Notes: generated by a model not told the origin, from the letters alone. Positions 41,812 through 51,419 are shown, numbered from the stretch's first letter. The stretch is 64,000 bases of DNA from Alistipes sp047178865 (GCA_047178865.1 JBCQSY010000003.1:1-64000); one strand, 5' to 3'. Program-made: numbers and translations.

Positions 41812-41977
41812 AGAATCTGTTTAAGTTTTTCTGCTTAAAAATAGTATGAGCTATTTTGCTTTGATTTTTGATTTTGATATCGAAGCTAATAGTTGTTCTA
41901 TTAGTAAGATAGTAAAATTAAAAAGCGAAGTAAAAGAACCATAGTAGATTAAGCGAGAGAGGCTTAAACAGATTCTT
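41812..41977. repeat. MITE-like palindromic element, full copy (copy 3)
   Basis: Terminal inverted repeats AGAATCTGTTTAAG (41812-41825) and CTTAAACAGATTCT (41963-41976). The arms remain complementary inward for about 70 bases with mismatches (for example TTGCTTTGATTTTTGATTTT against the complement of the right arm), and a small CTAATAG...CTATTAG hairpin lies at the apex. No open frame. Copies 1 and 2 are at 1-105 and 11331-11404. Confidence 0.8.
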
Positions 41978-41990
41978 AGATATGTAATTT

Positions 41991-44408
41991 ATGACTAAGA
42001 AGAGAATAGATATTGACGACTTGGGGACTCAACCCGAATTATACGACGGAAAACATAAGATTATACCTATTGTTTCTGGCGGTGACGAGCTCGTCGAGTC
42101 GGTTGAAATCCCAGATATTATACCTATCCTAACACTACGTAGCTCTGTGCTTTTCCCAGGAGCTATCACACCTATCACGGTTGGTCGTGAGAAGAGTATC
42201 CAGTTAATTCGCGAAGTCAACGAGAGCGGAGGAGTGCTTGGTGCTGTATTGCAAAAGGTGAGCGAGATTGAAGATCCGACTCCCGAAGATATGTACAATA
42301 TTGGTACATCAGCTAGGATAATCAAAATCCTAGAGATGCCTAATGGCACTCTAACGGTGATACTCAATGGTATGGATAAAATCGAGGTTAACAACTATGT
42401 CGAGACCAAACCATACCTCAAAGCTAAAGTTACAGCTCTGAGGGATTCAACTCCCGAACCCGAAAGTGTCGAGTTTGATGCATTGGTGGACTCTATCCGT
42501 GATGTTGCGTTAGATATTATCAACATCTCACCAAATATCCCAAAGGAGGCAGCTTTCGCCATCAAGAATATCGACTCTAAGCGCGGTATTATCAACTTTA
42601 TCTGCTCTAATATGGAGTTCTCCGACGAAGATAGACAGTCACTTTTGGAGTCGCCTGGGGTATTAGCTAGAGCACGCAAACTACTCGAAATACTTATCCG
42701 CGAGCAGCAGCTCGTCGAGCTAAAAGATGAGATTCAAAATAAAGTTAAGCAGGAGATAGACAAACAGCAACGCGACTACTTCCTACAGCAGCAGATGCGA
42801 ACAATCCAAGATGAGTTGGGCGATAGCTCCGACAAAGAGATTGAGAAGTTGCGCGAAGCTGCCAAGAAGAAGAAGTGGAGCAAAGAGACCGCTGAGCTAT
42901 TCGATAAGGAGGTCTCAAAAATTGAGCGTTTGAACCCTGCGGTGGCTGAGTACTCAGTCCAGATGAACTACCTCCAGCTGATGTTGGAGCTACCATGGAA
43001 GGAGTGCACCAAAGATAACCTCAACCTAAAGAGCGCACAGGAGCAACTCAACGCAGACCACTTTGGGCTGGACGAGGTGAAGGAGCGTATCCTCGAACAC
43101 CTGGCTATAATCAAGCTAAAGGGTGATTTGAAATCACCTATTATATGCCTCTACGGAGCACCAGGAGTTGGTAAAACATCACTTGGAAAGTCTGTTGCCA
43201 GCGCACTAAATCGCAAATTCGGACGTATCGCACTGGGTGGTCTACACGACGAGTCTGAGATTCGAGGACACAGACGCACCTATATCGGAGCGATGCCAGG
43301 ACGAATTATCCAGACCATCAAGAGGTGTGGTTCATCGAACCCAGTAATTATCCTCGACGAGGTGGATAAGGTGACTATAAGCAACCATGGCGACCCATCG
43401 AGTGCCCTACTTGAGGTTCTCGACCCTGAGCAGAACACCACATTCCACGATAACTATCTCGATACCGAGTATGACCTGTCGAAGGTGCTATTTATCGCTA
43501 CGGCGAATAATATCAACAACATAACCCCTGCTCTACGAGATAGAATGGAGATGATTAATATCGCAGGATACCTACTCGAAGAGAAGGTGCAGATTGCTAT
43601 CCGCCACCTACTCCCTAAGCAGATTGAGGCTCATGGAATCAAAGAGGGTGATTTGATTATCTCGGAGCAGATTGTCGAGAAGATTATCTCGGAGTACACT
43701 CGTGAATCGGGAGTTCGCTCGCTCGATAAGCAGATTGCCAAACTAGCACGTACACGTGCCAAACATAAGGCTTTCGATGAAGAGTACACTCCAGAGATTT
43801 CAGCCTCAGATATCGAGAAGATATTAGGCATGCCTAAATACCTAAATGACCGTTACGACATCGCTGATATGCAGGGCGTTGTGACTGGTTTAGCGTGGAC
43901 TGAGGTTGGCGGAGATATCCTCTACATCGAGTCGCTCCTAACTCCTGGCAAGGGACGATTGAACCTTACGGGTAACCTAGGTAATGTGATGAAGGAGTCT
44001 GCAACTATCGCCCACGAGTGGGTTATGTCACACCACGAGAAGTTGGGTATAAACCCTGAGATGTTCACCACAAACGACATAAATATCCACATCCCAGAGG
44101 GAGCTATCCCCAAAGATGGACCATCGGCTGGTATCACCATGATAACCTCGATTGTCTCGACCTACACAGGGCGTGCGGTTAAGGATAAAATCGCAATGAC
44201 TGGCGAGACCACTCTTCGTGGTAGAGTTACTCCTGTGGGTGGAGTCAAGGAGAAGATATTGGCGGCCAAACGTGCTGGTATAACAACCATTATCCTCTCG
44301 AAAGATAACAAGAAGGATATCATTGAGATTAAAGAGGAGTATATCAAGGGGCTTGAGTTTATATATGTCACAACTAACGAAGATGTCCTAGCGGCAGCTC
44401 TTAAATAG
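41991..44408 (+). CDS. lon: ATP-dependent protease La
   Basis: Lon degrades damaged and selected regulatory proteins in the cytoplasm. The 805-residue protein has the N-terminal substrate-binding LON domain (IPILTLRSSVLFPGAITPITVGRE), the AAA+ module with Walker A YGAPGVGKTS (near residue 393) and Walker B NPVIILDEVDK, and the protease domain with catalytic Ser712 in PKDGPSAG and Lys753 in GGVKEKILAAK. The length is normal. The start follows the MITE-like element by 14 bases, so the transcript must start in or upstream of the repeat. kdsB follows after 3 bases. Confidence 0.96.
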   Translation: MTKKRIDIDDLGTQPELYDGKHKIIPIVSGGDELVESVEIPDIIPILTLRSSVLFPGAITPITVGREKSIQLIREVNESGGVLGAVLQKVSEIEDPTPEDMYNIGTSARIIKILEMPNGTLTVILNGMDKIEVNNYVETKPYLKAKVTALRDSTPEPESVEFDALVDSIRDVALDIINISPNIPKEAAFAIKNIDSKRGIINFICSNMEFSDEDRQSLLESPGVLARARKLLEILIREQQLVELKDEIQNKVKQEIDKQQRDYFLQQQMRTIQDELGDSSDKEIEKLREAAKKKKWSKETAELFDKEVSKIERLNPAVAEYSVQMNYLQLMLELPWKECTKDNLNLKSAQEQLNADHFGLDEVKERILEHLAIIKLKGDLKSPIICLYGAPGVGKTSLGKSVASALNRKFGRIALGGLHDESEIRGHRRTYIGAMPGRIIQTIKRCGSSNPVIILDEVDKVTISNHGDPSSALLEVLDPEQNTTFHDNYLDTEYDLSKVLFIATANNINNITPALRDRMEMINIAGYLLEEKVQIAIRHLLPKQIEAHGIKEGDLIISEQIVEKIISEYTRESGVRSLDKQIAKLARTRAKHKAFDEEYTPEISASDIEKILGMPKYLNDRYDIADMQGVVTGLAWTEVGGDILYIESLLTPGKGRLNLTGNLGNVMKESATIAHEWVMSHHEKLGINPEMFTTNDINIHIPEGAIPKDGPSAGITMITSIVSTYTGRAVKDKIAMTGETTLRGRVTPVGGVKEKILAAKRAGITTIILSKDNKKDIIEIKEEYIKGLEFIYVTTNEDVLAAALK

Positions 44409-44411
44409 CCT

Positions 44412-45173
44412 ATGAAAGTCCTATTAATCATACCTGCACGTTACGGCTCGACTCGATTCGAAGGTAAACCACTGGCTCTATTGGGCGGAGTGCCAATTAT
44501 CGAGAGGGTCTATCGCAGGGCTAAGAGCGTTACGGATAATGTTATCGTTGCAACCGACGATGAGCGTATCGCAGCAGTAGTTAAGGGATTTGGCGGAGTC
44601 TGTGCGATGACTTCGAGCGAACACCGCAGTGGAACTGATAGATGTTGCCAAGCGTGGCAGGAGTGTGGAGTTGACGCTGATATTGTGATAAATATCCAGG
44701 GCGACGAACCATTCATCGAGAGGAGCGAGATTGAGACTCTTATCGAGTGTATGAGAGATAATTCGGTGGATATCGCAACATTAGCTACACCTTTCCTGAG
44801 AGGTTGCAGTATTGAGGATATCGAGAACCCCAACTCGGTTAAGGTGGTAACGAGCCAGAGTAATTCAGCTCTCTACTTTTCACGTTCGGCAGTACCCTAT
44901 CTACGTGGAGTCGACAGGGATAGATGGAGCGAGGAGCACACCTTCTATCGACATGTCGGGGTCTATGCATTTCGTGCTAAAATCTTAGAGAAGGTGACTC
45001 AAATAGAGCAGACTCCACTCGAAAAGATGGAGTCGTTAGAGCAACTTCGATGGTTAGAGTCGGGTTATAAGATAAGCGTGGGATTCACCCAAGGCAACTC
45101 GATAGGTATCGACACTCCAGAGGATTTAGCGCGAGCAGAGGAGTATCTATCGACGATAAAAAATAATTATTGA
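44412..45173 (+). CDS. kdsB: 3-deoxy-manno-octulosonate cytidylyltransferase
   Basis: KdsB activates KDO as CMP-KDO for lipid A core synthesis. The 253-residue protein starts IIPARYGSTRFEGKPLALLGGVPIIERVY, the CTP-binding signature, with VATDDERIAAVV, EHRSGTDR, VINIQGDEPFI and FYRHVGVYAFR. It stands in the run lon-kdsB-kdsA-kdsD, so three of the KDO synthesis steps are adjacent; only the phosphatase kdsC is not seen here. Confidence 0.96.
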   Translation: MKVLLIIPARYGSTRFEGKPLALLGGVPIIERVYRRAKSVTDNVIVATDDERIAAVVKGFGGVCAMTSSEHRSGTDRCCQAWQECGVDADIVINIQGDEPFIERSEIETLIECMRDNSVDIATLATPFLRGCSIEDIENPNSVKVVTSQSNSALYFSRSAVPYLRGVDRDRWSEEHTFYRHVGVYAFRAKILEKVTQIEQTPLEKMESLEQLRWLESGYKISVGFTQGNSIGIDTPEDLARAEEYLSTIKNNY

Positions 45174-45185
45174 TAATTTAATTTC

Positions 45186-45935
45186 ATGAAATTTATAGTA
45201 GGCCCATGTGTGATTGAGTCGGCAGAGTTGCTCGACACGGTTGCTGCAAAAATATGTGAGATAAACCAGAAGTTTAACCTCGATATCATCTTTAAAGCCT
45301 CATTCGATAAGGCTAATAGAACCTCTTTGGGCTCGTACCGAGGTGTAGGGCTTGATAAAGGTCTTGAGATGTTGTCAGATGTTAAGAGCAAATGGGGTCT
45401 ACAACTCACCACCGATATCCACGAATCGTGGCAGGCATCGCCTGTTGGCGAGGTGGTTGATGTGCTACAAATTCCCGCCTTCCTCTGTCGTCAGACCGAT
45501 TTATTGGTGGCAGCAGCTGCGAGCGGAAAGGTGGTGAATATCAAAAAGGCGCAGTTCCTATCGGGAGTTGATATGAGATATCCCTACCAAAAAGCTATGG
45601 AGTCGGGAGCTAAAGAGGTCTGGCTCTGCGAGCGAGGTAACTCATTTGGCTACAACAACTTAGTTGTAGATTTTAGAAATATTCCCGATATGTTGGATAT
45701 CTGCCCTACTGTTGTTATGGATTGCACCCACTCGGTTCAGCGACCAGGCGGAGGTAACGGAACAACAAGCGGAGATAGCCGTTTTGTGCCATCAATGGCG
45801 TTGGCGGCTAAGGCTTTCGGTGCAAATGGATTCTTCTTCGAGGTTCACCCCTCACCACTAGATGCCAAGAGCGATGGACCAAATATGTTACAACTAGATA
45901 ATTTAGAGCTACTAATCGAAAAATTAATCCAATAA
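45186..45935 (+). CDS. kdsA: 3-deoxy-8-phosphooctulonate synthase
   Basis: KdsA condenses phosphoenolpyruvate with arabinose-5-phosphate. The 249-residue protein has FKASFDKANRTS and SYRGVGLDKGLEML (substrate loops), TTDIHESWQASPV, IPAFLCRQTDLLVAAA, FGYNNLVVDFR and MDCTHSVQRPGG. Cys8 in GPCVIES indicates the metal-dependent class (as in Aquifex) rather than the E. coli class, which has Asn there. Its last base overlaps the start of kdsD. Confidence 0.95.
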   Translation: MKFIVGPCVIESAELLDTVAAKICEINQKFNLDIIFKASFDKANRTSLGSYRGVGLDKGLEMLSDVKSKWGLQLTTDIHESWQASPVGEVVDVLQIPAFLCRQTDLLVAAAASGKVVNIKKAQFLSGVDMRYPYQKAMESGAKEVWLCERGNSFGYNNLVVDFRNIPDMLDICPTVVMDCTHSVQRPGGGNGTTSGDSRFVPSMALAAKAFGANGFFFEVHPSPLDAKSDGPNMLQLDNLELLIEKLIQ

Positions 45936-46900
45936 TGGAGAGTTGCAGAGCAGATAAAATCATAGCTATCGGGCGTGATATCCTCAATAAAGAGTCGCAA
46001 GCTCTTGAAAGCGTAGCCTGCTCTTTGGGTGAATCATTTGCCCAAGCAGTTGAGATTATCCTTGCGTGCCAAGGTAAGGTTATAATCACTGGAATAGGCA
46101 AATCGGGGCATGTTGGGCGTAAAATTGCCGCAACACTCGCCTCGACTGGAACTCCTAGTTTCTTCCTACATCCAGCCGAAGCGTTCCATGGCGATTTAGG
46201 AATGATATCTAGCGGAGATGTGGTCTTGGCTCTCTCGTTTTCGGGCGAGAGTGATGAGTTGATTAAACTTATCCCTTCGCTTCAAGAGGGTGCAAACCCT
46301 ATAATCTCGATTACGGGCAACCCCAAATCGACATTGGCTAAGTACTCGACATGCCATATCGACATCGCAATAAAGAGCGAGGCGTGTATTCTGAACCTTG
46401 CACCAACAACCTCAACAACTGTTCAACTAGCCGTTGGAGATGCACTCTCGATGGCTGTTATGCAGCAGCGAGGTTTCACGGCTGTCGACTTTGCAAAGCG
46501 ACACCCTGGTGGAAGTCTAGGTCGCAGGTTGTTGATGAGAGTCGAGAGTGTTATGCGTCGCGATAGATTACCTATCGCCTCACCCGACTGCTCGGCAAAG
46601 GATATGATACACAAAATCAGCTGCGCAGGGCTGGGTCTATTGGTGGTGTGTCAAGATGATAAGGTGACGGGTATCATCACCGATGGAGATATACGACGAG
46701 CTATGGAGAGTCGAGAGGCTGATTTCTTCAACCTGGTCGCTTCCGACATCGCGACACCATCCCCAAAATCTATAGATAAGAGCGAAATGCTTATCACCGC
46801 AGAGGGTATAATGACTCAAAATAAGGTTAATAGCCTACTTGTGGTTGATAAAGAGAGACACCTTGAGGGTGTAATACAGATATACGATATAAAACTATAA
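45935..46900 (+). CDS. kdsD: arabinose-5-phosphate isomerase (KpsF/GutQ family)
   Basis: This 321-residue enzyme converts ribulose-5-phosphate to arabinose-5-phosphate, the first step of KDO synthesis. It has a SIS domain (about 35-175; VIITGIGKSGHVGRKIAATLASTGTPSFFLHPAEAFHGDLG and LSFSGESDELI) and two CBS domains (about 205-260, 270-321) with DRLPIASPDCSAKDMIHKI and ITDGDIRRAM. The His and Glu typical of the active site are in LHPAEAFHGD. It overlaps kdsA by one base. thiC follows after 14 bases. Confidence 0.94.
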   Translation: MESCRADKIIAIGRDILNKESQALESVACSLGESFAQAVEIILACQGKVIITGIGKSGHVGRKIAATLASTGTPSFFLHPAEAFHGDLGMISSGDVVLALSFSGESDELIKLIPSLQEGANPIISITGNPKSTLAKYSTCHIDIAIKSEACILNLAPTTSTTVQLAVGDALSMAVMQQRGFTAVDFAKRHPGGSLGRRLLMRVESVMRRDRLPIASPDCSAKDMIHKISCAGLGLLVVCQDDKVTGIITDGDIRRAMESREADFFNLVASDIATPSPKSIDKSEMLITAEGIMTQNKVNSLLVVDKERHLEGVIQIYDIKL

Positions 46901-46914
46901 CAAATTTAAGATAG

Positions 46915-48441
46915 ATGTTTAAAGAACTATTTGACTATAAGAAGATAAACTCTAGAAGAGTTACTCTAAATGGCGAAATTTTCCCCGATATAGAGGTGGG
47001 AATGCGTGAGTGTTCACTCACAAATGGCGAGAGCATCTCGCTCTACGACACCAGTGGCATCTACGCTGAGCCATCGTACCAGGTTGACACGACAAAGGGT
47101 CTACCAAAACTACGCGAGAAGTGGGGAATGCGCCTAGACGACAAGGGTGATTTCCGCACTCAGATGTGGTATGCAAAGCAGGGCATCATAACCCCAGAGA
47201 TGGAGTATGTCGCTATCCGCGAGAGTGGTAAACGAGAGGGTGAAGTAACCGCTGAGATGGTTCGAGAGTCAATTGCTTCGGGACGAGCTATTATCCCTAG
47301 CAACCGTAAACACCCCGAATCTGAGCCTATGATTATCGGTTCGGAGTACTTGGTGAAAATCAACGCTAATATCGGCAACTCAGCCCTTGGCTCATCAATC
47401 GACCAGGAGGTCGAGAAGGCTCTTTGGGGCGTTAGATGGGGAGCAGATACCGTAATGGATTTATCAACAGGGGAGGATATCCACTCAACTCGTGAGGCGA
47501 TTCTACGCAACTCGCCAGTGCCAATCGGAACAGTTCCTATGTACCAAGCCCTAGGCAAGGTTAACGGAGTGGTTGCTGATTTGAACTGGGAGAGTTTCCG
47601 CGAGACACTCGTCGAGCAGTGTGAGCAGGGAGTCGACTACTTCACAATCCACGCAGGACTACGCCGCGAGCATGTCGGGGCGGCGTTGGGTCGTGTAACA
47701 GGAATCGTATCAAGAGGTGGTTCTATCATGGCAAAATGGATGGAGAAGCACCAATGCGAGAGTTTCCTATATGAGCACTTCGATGATATCTGTGAGTTGT
47801 GTGCTCAATACGATGTGGCTCTATCACTTGGTGATGGACTTCGCCCAGGCTCTACAGCTGACGCCAACGATGAGGCTCAATTTGGTGAGCTACGCACCTT
47901 GGGAGAGTTAACTAAGCGCGCTTGGCAATATAACGTACAGGTTATTATCGAGGGGCCAGGACACGTTCCAATGAATAAAATCGCTGAGAATATGACCCTA
48001 CAACAGGAGGTGTGTCACGGAGCACCATTCTACACGCTAGGCCCTCTAGTATGTGATATAGGTGCTGGATACGACCACATCACTGCCGCTATCGGAGCTA
48101 CGATGATTGGTTGGTTGGGCACTGCAATGCTCTGCTACGTAACAACCAAGGAGCACCTTGCTCTACCCGACAGAGATGATGTTCGCGAGGGTGTTGTAAC
48201 CTTCAAGATTGCAGCCCACGCAGCGGATATTGCCAAGGGTAATAAGTTGGCGATAAAGAGAGATTTAGCTATGAGCCGTGCACGTTACGACTTTAGATGG
48301 CAAGACCAATTCAACCTATCGCTCGACCCTGAGCGTTCACGCTCGATGCACTATAATATGGTTGGTGAGAACTCTGACCACTGCGCTATGTGCGGCCCGA
48401 ACTTCTGTGCTATGAAAATTACTCGCTCAATTAACGAGTAA
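46915..48441 (+). CDS. thiC: phosphomethylpyrimidine synthase
   Basis: ThiC turns aminoimidazole ribotide into HMP phosphate for thiamine by a radical SAM reaction. The 508-residue protein has VGMRECSL, SISLYDTSGIYAEP, FFTIHAG-type substrate strands (DYFTIHAGL), VSRGGSIMAKWM, and the C-terminal cluster motif CAMCGPNFCAMK (CX2CX4C). It is shorter than E. coli ThiC (631) because the N-terminal domain is reduced. No thi genes or TPP riboswitch are near: only 14 bases separate it from kdsD, and it seems to be carried along with the KDO operon. Confidence 0.95.
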   Translation: MFKELFDYKKINSRRVTLNGEIFPDIEVGMRECSLTNGESISLYDTSGIYAEPSYQVDTTKGLPKLREKWGMRLDDKGDFRTQMWYAKQGIITPEMEYVAIRESGKREGEVTAEMVRESIASGRAIIPSNRKHPESEPMIIGSEYLVKINANIGNSALGSSIDQEVEKALWGVRWGADTVMDLSTGEDIHSTREAILRNSPVPIGTVPMYQALGKVNGVVADLNWESFRETLVEQCEQGVDYFTIHAGLRREHVGAALGRVTGIVSRGGSIMAKWMEKHQCESFLYEHFDDICELCAQYDVALSLGDGLRPGSTADANDEAQFGELRTLGELTKRAWQYNVQVIIEGPGHVPMNKIAENMTLQQEVCHGAPFYTLGPLVCDIGAGYDHITAAIGATMIGWLGTAMLCYVTTKEHLALPDRDDVREGVVTFKIAAHAADIAKGNKLAIKRDLAMSRARYDFRWQDQFNLSLDPERSRSMHYNMVGENSDHCAMCGPNFCAMKITRSINE

Positions 48442-48445
48442 AAAG

Positions 48446-48477
48446 TTTGATTATAGCGACATTTTTGCCTACTTTTG
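48446..48477 (+). promoter_or_regulatory. promoter of the MATE gene
   Basis: TTTG (48446-48449), 20 bases, TACTTTTG (48470-48477), 21 bases before the ATG at 48499. The in-frame TTG at 48475 lies inside the -7 box, so it is not the start. Confidence 0.85.
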
Positions 48478-48498
48478 CGCATCACAAACCACAACGAG

Positions 48499-49890
48499 AT
48501 GCGAGATAGAACCAGCTACAAAGATGTCACATATATAGGCGAGAAACGACTAATGCCTCTACTCTTAGAGTTTGCGCTGCCGTCGATTATCGCAATGATT
48601 GCAACCTCGCTCTACAACATGGTCGATAGTATATTTATCGGCCATGGAGTGGGAGCAATGGCAATTTCAGGACTGGCTGTTGTCTTCCCTCTGATGAATC
48701 TAGGGGCGGCATTTGGTTCGCTCGTTGGAATGGGCGGTTCGGTCTTTATCTCGCTGAGTTTCGGTAGGCGTAACTACCTCTCTGCTCAGTATATCCTGGG
48801 AAACATAATCACTCTATGCCTAATTATCGGAGTTGGATTTAGCCTTATTATCCTCTCCAATCTAGATTGGGTTCTCACCCTCTTTGGTGCAAGTGAGGCC
48901 ACCCTACCCTATGCACGTGATTATGCTCGTATCATAATGTATGGTAATGTTATAACCCACCTCTATATGGGTCTTAACGGAGCAATCCGCTCGGCTGGTT
49001 ACCCCATGATGAGCATGATGGCAACAGTCGGAACGGTTGTTATCAACACCATCCTCGACCCGATATTTATCTACATATTTGAGTGGGGAATAAAAGGTGC
49101 AGCGATAGCTACGATAATTGCTCAAGCTATAATGCTCGCCTGGGAGATATATGTTCTATCGGATAGGAGCAAAATCATACATATCCGCACTCAATTCCTA
49201 CGCCTTAGACGACACATCGTATCCCGCATCTTCGGAATCGGAGCTTCGCAATGTCTGCTATACACTGGAACATGCATCGTTGCGGTACTTATCAATCGAG
49301 GATTGATGTATCACGGAGGAGCCGAAGGTGACCTCAACGTTGGAGCTTATGGTATAGTCAACCGCTTTGTATTCCTATTTTTGATGGTTGTAATGGGTTT
49401 GAATCAAGGTATGCAACCTATCGCTGGCTACAACTATGGAGCTAAGAAGTTCGATCGTGTTATTAGGGTCTATATCTACACTCTTATTCTAGCATCAATG
49501 ATAACTATCACTGGCTTTATCATTGCGCAATTTGCACCACGATTTGCAGTTGTTATCTTTACGAGTAACGAAGATTTGATTCGACTCTCGGTCGATGGAT
49601 TGCGTTGCGTTCTGATTATGTTCCCTATCGTTGCATTTCAGATGGTTACCTCGAATCTATTTCAATGTATCGGACGAGCACAGACCGCAATCATCCTATC
49701 ACTCACACGCCAGGTTCTGATACTGATGCCTATGCTCTATATCCTGCCTTGGTTCTTTGGTAAATACACCACCATCCCTGCGCTATGGGGAATATGGTAT
49801 AGCATGCCTCTCTCAGACCTGCTCTCTTCGATGCTTACGGGAGTGATGTTGGTACTTCTACTGCGCGAGTTTAAACAAAAGGCTGAGTAA
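48499..49890 (+). CDS. MATE-family multidrug/sodium antiporter
   Basis: This 463-residue membrane protein has twelve predicted TM segments in two repeats. The start GEKRLMPLLLEFALPSIIAMIATSLYNMVDSIFIGHGVGAMAISGLAVVFPLMNL is typical of the NorM/DinF superfamily (MepA-like), as are GVGFSLIILS and GLNQGMQPIAGYNYGAKKFDRV in the second half. It probably exports cationic drugs or metabolites with Na+ or H+. It has its own promoter and no regulator beside it. Substrate unknown. Confidence 0.9.
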   Translation: MRDRTSYKDVTYIGEKRLMPLLLEFALPSIIAMIATSLYNMVDSIFIGHGVGAMAISGLAVVFPLMNLGAAFGSLVGMGGSVFISLSFGRRNYLSAQYILGNIITLCLIIGVGFSLIILSNLDWVLTLFGASEATLPYARDYARIIMYGNVITHLYMGLNGAIRSAGYPMMSMMATVGTVVINTILDPIFIYIFEWGIKGAAIATIIAQAIMLAWEIYVLSDRSKIIHIRTQFLRLRRHIVSRIFGIGASQCLLYTGTCIVAVLINRGLMYHGGAEGDLNVGAYGIVNRFVFLFLMVVMGLNQGMQPIAGYNYGAKKFDRVIRVYIYTLILASMITITGFIIAQFAPRFAVVIFTSNEDLIRLSVDGLRCVLIMFPIVAFQMVTSNLFQCIGRAQTAIILSLTRQVLILMPMLYILPWFFGKYTTIPALWGIWYSMPLSDLLSSMLTGVMLVLLLREFKQKAE

Positions 49891-49918
49891 ATAGAGGGTG
49901 ACTAAAAGTCAAACAAAA
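49891..49918 (-). repeat. short TTTTAGTCACCCTC motif
   Basis: On the minus strand, TTTGTTTGACTTTTAGTCAC followed by CCTC. This resembles the sequence flanking the REP-like elements at 32453-32478 and 39394-39417, suggesting a remnant of the same dispersed unit. Confidence 0.45.
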
Positions 49919-49953
49919 CTCCTAGCCACCCATCATATTGTATCTGTTTTTCT

Positions 49954-51300
49954 TTAGAAACTATACTGCATCAACACATTAACTCGATTGGCTTGAGAAG
50001 ATTCTCCGCCTACATTCTTGCGACATCCATATAGATACTCCGCACCTATATTAAATCGAGGAGTAATATCACAGAAAACATTACCAAAGACATATTGACC
50101 TCGTTTATAACCACTATCGCCGTAGTAGTAACCACCATTTTCAGAATCTACCGATACGGTTGAGTAACCACCATTCATCTCAATTCTCTCTGTCATCTTC
50201 CACGCTATAGAGCCTTGAACACCCCACATAGGTGTAGCTTGCAGCTGAGAAGAGCCGTTCGGATATGGTGTAAAGTCGAGACCAGCACCTGTCAAATCTT
50301 GGATATATTGACCGATACCCTTACCATATACTCCATTAAATAGGATATCGAACCAACTTGTCGAGATACGACCCGACGCCTGAGTACCCCACGCAAATAT
50401 AGATGTCGCCTCATCGGTTATATTACTATACATGTATGGATTACGCAGAACCGCAGATGCTCTAAAGTGGCTCTTTCGCTCCTCGCCCCACTCATACTGC
50501 GCATACATCGGGAAGTCGGGAACACGCTGAGTCACAGCCTCATAATCCGAACCATACGCACCCGACAACTGTGGATACTCCGCAGCGATACCTAAAGTAA
50601 GGTGGTCGTTTGCGCAGGTGTAGACATATCTAAGCATCGTTGCAAAGTTGGCATTATATGCATTTGGACCTTGGAAGTCGATAGTTCGAGGGCCTGCATC
50701 CAAATCACAGAATGTGGTGAAGTCACGACCAAACAGAAGACCCTTCATCGAGACATAAGCCGAACGCACACGTGGACGATAGTTTCCCTCGCTGCCTCCG
50801 CGGTAGTCTCCATCGATAAACACCTCAACAGTACCTAAGGTACGAGTGTTGAATAGAGCCTTAACGAATAGTCGCGAAGTGGTTAAATCCATCGCTAAAC
50901 CAGTCTGATCTAATGAGTTACTAGGCACAGATATATCATAAGGGATAAAATCGGTGCTGCTAGGCGAACCTTTAAAATCATAACCCACACGCATAGCTAT
51001 ATATCCACCTATTCCGATTGAGAACTTATTATTACGGTCTGTGAACATAATCGTTGGTGGTTGAACCTGCTGGAAACCAGTCCTATAATGCTCTTTAAAT
51101 TTAATCTTCGCACACTCGACCGCCTCACGATTCATCATAGCCTCCTCTGCTTGAGATGTTGGAACAGGCTCCGAGCCTTCATCAACGGCCAACAGATAGA
51201 CTATTGGTTTGCGCTCCTCTGAGATATCCTCAGCAACTGCAATGGATGTTGCAAAAGCGGTGAAAGCCAACATTGCAACGAGAAATCTAATTTTTTTCAT
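49954..51300 (-). CDS. DcaP-like outer membrane porin
   Basis: The product is a 448-residue barrel with a signal peptide (to about residue 23, SIAVA). A helical segment (EEAMMNREAVECAKIKF) precedes the barrel, which begins FSIGIGGYIAMRVGYDFKGS, like the DcaP/OprP-type trimeric porins. Strand patterns GTVEVFIDGDYRGG, YVSMKGLLFGRDFTTFCD and the C-terminal VNVLMQYSF with aromatic end agree. Substrate unknown. It is alone on its strand between MATE and ribD. Confidence 0.75.
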   Translation of the reverse strand: MKKIRFLVAMLAFTAFATSIAVAEDISEERKPIVYLLAVDEGSEPVPTSQAEEAMMNREAVECAKIKFKEHYRTGFQQVQPPTIMFTDRNNKFSIGIGGYIAMRVGYDFKGSPSSTDFIPYDISVPSNSLDQTGLAMDLTTSRLFVKALFNTRTLGTVEVFIDGDYRGGSEGNYRPRVRSAYVSMKGLLFGRDFTTFCDLDAGPRTIDFQGPNAYNANFATMLRYVYTCANDHLTLGIAAEYPQLSGAYGSDYEAVTQRVPDFPMYAQYEWGEERKSHFRASAVLRNPYMYSNITDEATSIFAWGTQASGRISTSWFDILFNGVYGKGIGQYIQDLTGAGLDFTPYPNGSSQLQATPMWGVQGSIAWKMTERIEMNGGYSTVSVDSENGGYYYGDSGYKRGQYVFGNVFCDITPRFNIGAEYLYGCRKNVGGESSQANRVNVLMQYSF

Positions 51301-51419
51301 AAGTGTAATTTTTAGTTTTTAATACTAGAGTTTTTCTCTATAATCTTCTCACGAGAGAGAAACTAAGCAAGTAATATGCCAAAATATTAATATCGCAAAG
51401 CACGATTGAGGTTGTGAAG

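Larger units (their letters stand above)
41649..41990. other. 342-base intergenic region: terminator and full MITE-like element
   Basis: No gene seen. It contains the terminator at 41676-41707, an A-rich stretch, and the complete palindromic repeat whose right end lies 14 bases before the lon ATG. Confidence 0.8.

Noticed and set aside
46901..46914. TPP riboswitch before thiC
   Set aside because: Only 14 bases separate kdsD and thiC, and I saw no THI-box-like sequence in the end of kdsD.
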